Positions 62,896 through 64,000 of a DNA stretch of 64,000 nucleotides are shown here, one piece after another. The stretch covers positions 1 through 64,000 of the forward strand of contig NZ_FNCI01000014.1 in the NCBI RefSeq assembly GCF_900100755.1, in the 5' to 3' direction. Each line of letters begins with the position of its first letter. The stretch's first letter is position 1. The translations under genes were made by a program, and so were the position numbers. The notes under the pieces are model-generated. The model did no database searches, had not been told where the DNA came from, and saw only the letters and a program-made list of their open reading frames with translations. This DNA comes from Onishia taeanensis. Lineage in GTDB: Bacteria > Pseudomonadota > Gammaproteobacteria > Pseudomonadales > Halomonadaceae.

Positions 62896-64000
62896 TCAGA
62901 CGGTCAGCGAGCGTACTGCCAACTCCACGCCGCGCAGCTCGGCCAACCCCTTGAGGCGGCCATAGAGCGGGTAGCCCGGAGCGGTATCGCGGAGCTGATC
63001 ATCGAGGATATGGTGGCCGTGATCGGGGCGCAGCGGTAGCCGTGGGCCACCCTCGCGCTCGCGACGACGCTCCTCGGCCACGAGTGCCCGGACCACGCCA
63101 ACCATGTCCATGTCGCCGTCGAGGTGGTGGGCCTCGTGGAAGGAGCGCGAATCCGGCGCCTCGCGTTGCGTCGCGCGCAGGTGGGCGAAGTAGATGCGCG
63201 GAGCGAAACGCTCCGCCATCGCCACCAGGTCGATCTCAGCGCTGACGCCATAGGAGCCCGTGCACAGGGTCAGGCCATTGGCCGGGCTAGGCTCGGCATC
63301 GAGCAGCCACTGCGCGTCCTCTGGCCCGGAGACCACTCGCGGCAGGCCGAGCATAGGCCTGGGCGGGTCGTCGGGGTGAATCGCCATACGGATACCCGCC
63401 TCCTCGGCTACCGGGATGATCGCCGCCAGGAAATATCCCAGGTGCTCACGTAATCGCTCGGCGTCGATTTCGGCATAGTCTGCCAGCACGCCGCGGAACC
63501 GCTCGAGGGTATAGTGCTCCTCGGCGCCCGGCAGCCCCGCAATGATGGTGTTCACCAGCCGCTCGCGGCCGGCCGCATCGAGATCGTCGAGATAGGCTTG
63601 GGCCTCGGCCTGTTCGGCGTCGCTGTAATCGGCATCGGCACCGGGACGCGCCAGCAGATAGAGGTCGAAGGCGGCGAAGGCGGTCTGGTCAAAACGCAGC
63701 GCCAGGCCGCCGTCAGGCAGGCGCCAAGCCAGATCGGTACGCGTCCAGTCGAGGACCGGCATGAAATTGTAGCAGACAGTGTCGATGCCACAGGCTGCCA
63801 GGTTGCGCAGCGTCTGCTGATAGGCGGCGATATGGGCATCCCGACCGGGCAGGCCCTGCTTGATGGCCTCGTGCACTGGCACGCTCTCCACCACCGACCA
63901 GGTGAGGCCGGCCGCCTCGATCATCTGCTTACGTTCGGCGATGGCCTCGAGCGGCCAGGCCTCGCCGTTGGGTACTTCGTGCAGGGCGGTGACGATACCG
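62896..64000 (-). CDS. uxuA: mannonate dehydratase (5' end outside the window)
   Basis: Enzyme that dehydrates D-mannonate to 2-keto-3-deoxygluconate in glucuronate catabolism. The visible part, about 368 codons, runs from a [13 protein letters not shown]-like segment at the right edge to the C-terminus. Strong UxuA features: [54 protein letters not shown] and [11 protein letters not shown]. An internal Met at 63924 is not the true start because the frame and homology continue past it to the window edge. The product could feed the nearby PfkB kinase if that acts on KDG. Confidence 0.94.
   Translation of the reverse strand, partial: GIVTALHEVPNGEAWPLEAIAERKQMIEAAGLTWSVVESVPVHEAIKQGLPGRDAHIAAYQQTLRNLAACGIDTVCYNFMPVLDWTRTDLAWRLPDGGLALRFDQTAFAAFDLYLLARPGADADYSDAEQAEAQAYLDDLDAAGRERLVNTIIAGLPGAEEHYTLERFRGVLADYAEIDAERLREHLGYFLAAIIPVAEEAGIRMAIHPDDPPRPMLGLPRVVSGPEDAQWLLDAEPSPANGLTLCTGSYGVSAEIDLVAMAERFAPRIYFAHLRATQREAPDSRSFHEAHHLDGDMDMVGVVRALVAEERRREREGGPRLPLRPDHGHHILDDQLRDTAPGYPLYGRLKGLAELRGVELAVRSLTV

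Overview
The window looks like a stretch of core chromosome from a high-GC gammaproteobacterium of the Halomonas type (Halomonadaceae). This is inferred from gene content and arrangement: an lldD/lldR lactate locus, fdsGBA-fdhD-fdsD formate dehydrogenase, two different TRAP transporters, prlC next to a yheV-like gene, and tkt plus epd-pgk-fba. No phage, insertion sequence, CRISPR array or tRNA was found. The left edge holds the extreme 5' end of a 16S rRNA gene on the minus strand, with its tandem promoters and boxB/boxA antitermination leader.

Layout. 0-0.5 kb: rrn promoter and leader. 0.6-9.3 kb: lactate oxidation (lldD and an FAD/Fe-S D-lactate dehydrogenase) divergent from lldR, which is translationally coupled to a DctB/DctD sigma-54 two-component pair. 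9.3-15 kb: membrane hydrolase, gamma carbonic anhydrase, Na+ symporter, oligopeptidase A, yheV-like protein and a broken micro-lipoprotein. 15-22.2 kb: NAD-dependent molybdenum formate dehydrogenase with a divergent ModE/PBP-like regulator. 22.4-25.8 kb: TAXI-type TRAP transporter. 25.9-36 kb: methyl-cycle genes metF, ahcY and metK mixed with transporters, an AraC regulator, an LpxH-like phosphatase, a glutathione transferase and an NhaP antiporter. 36-46 kb: transketolase, a diguanylate cyclase, class I aldolase, lrgAB, epd-pgk-fba (class II aldolase) and small genes. 46.8-52 kb: an XRE regulator divergent from alsT, then aspA-ansA (asparagine to fumarate). 52-56.3 kb: a 2-ketogluconate cluster resembling Pseudomonas ptxS-kguE-kguK-kguD, without the transporter kguT. 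56.5-64 kb: a membrane diguanylate cyclase, a second LacI regulator, a DctP/Q/M TRAP transporter, a HAD phosphatase and a partial uxuA (mannonate dehydratase).

Together the genes describe an organism living on organic acids, sugar acids, amino acids and formate, with sodium-coupled and TRAP uptake.

The most unusual signal is not a gene. A structured repeat of about 145 bp occurs twice (14391-14536 and 33174-33320). Its ends and an internal stem have changed sequence together so that base pairing is kept. A third site (49407-49456) has the same ends, but the 86-bp core and one of the two flanking 7-bp direct repeats are missing. Also notable: two LacI-type operators that lie inside the first codons of the genes they probably control, three exact-length 22-bp tandem repeats behind ptxS, a terminator-like hairpin inside the lldD/lldR control region, a nested dyad in front of alsT, and a micro-lipoprotein with a stop codon at its lipobox.
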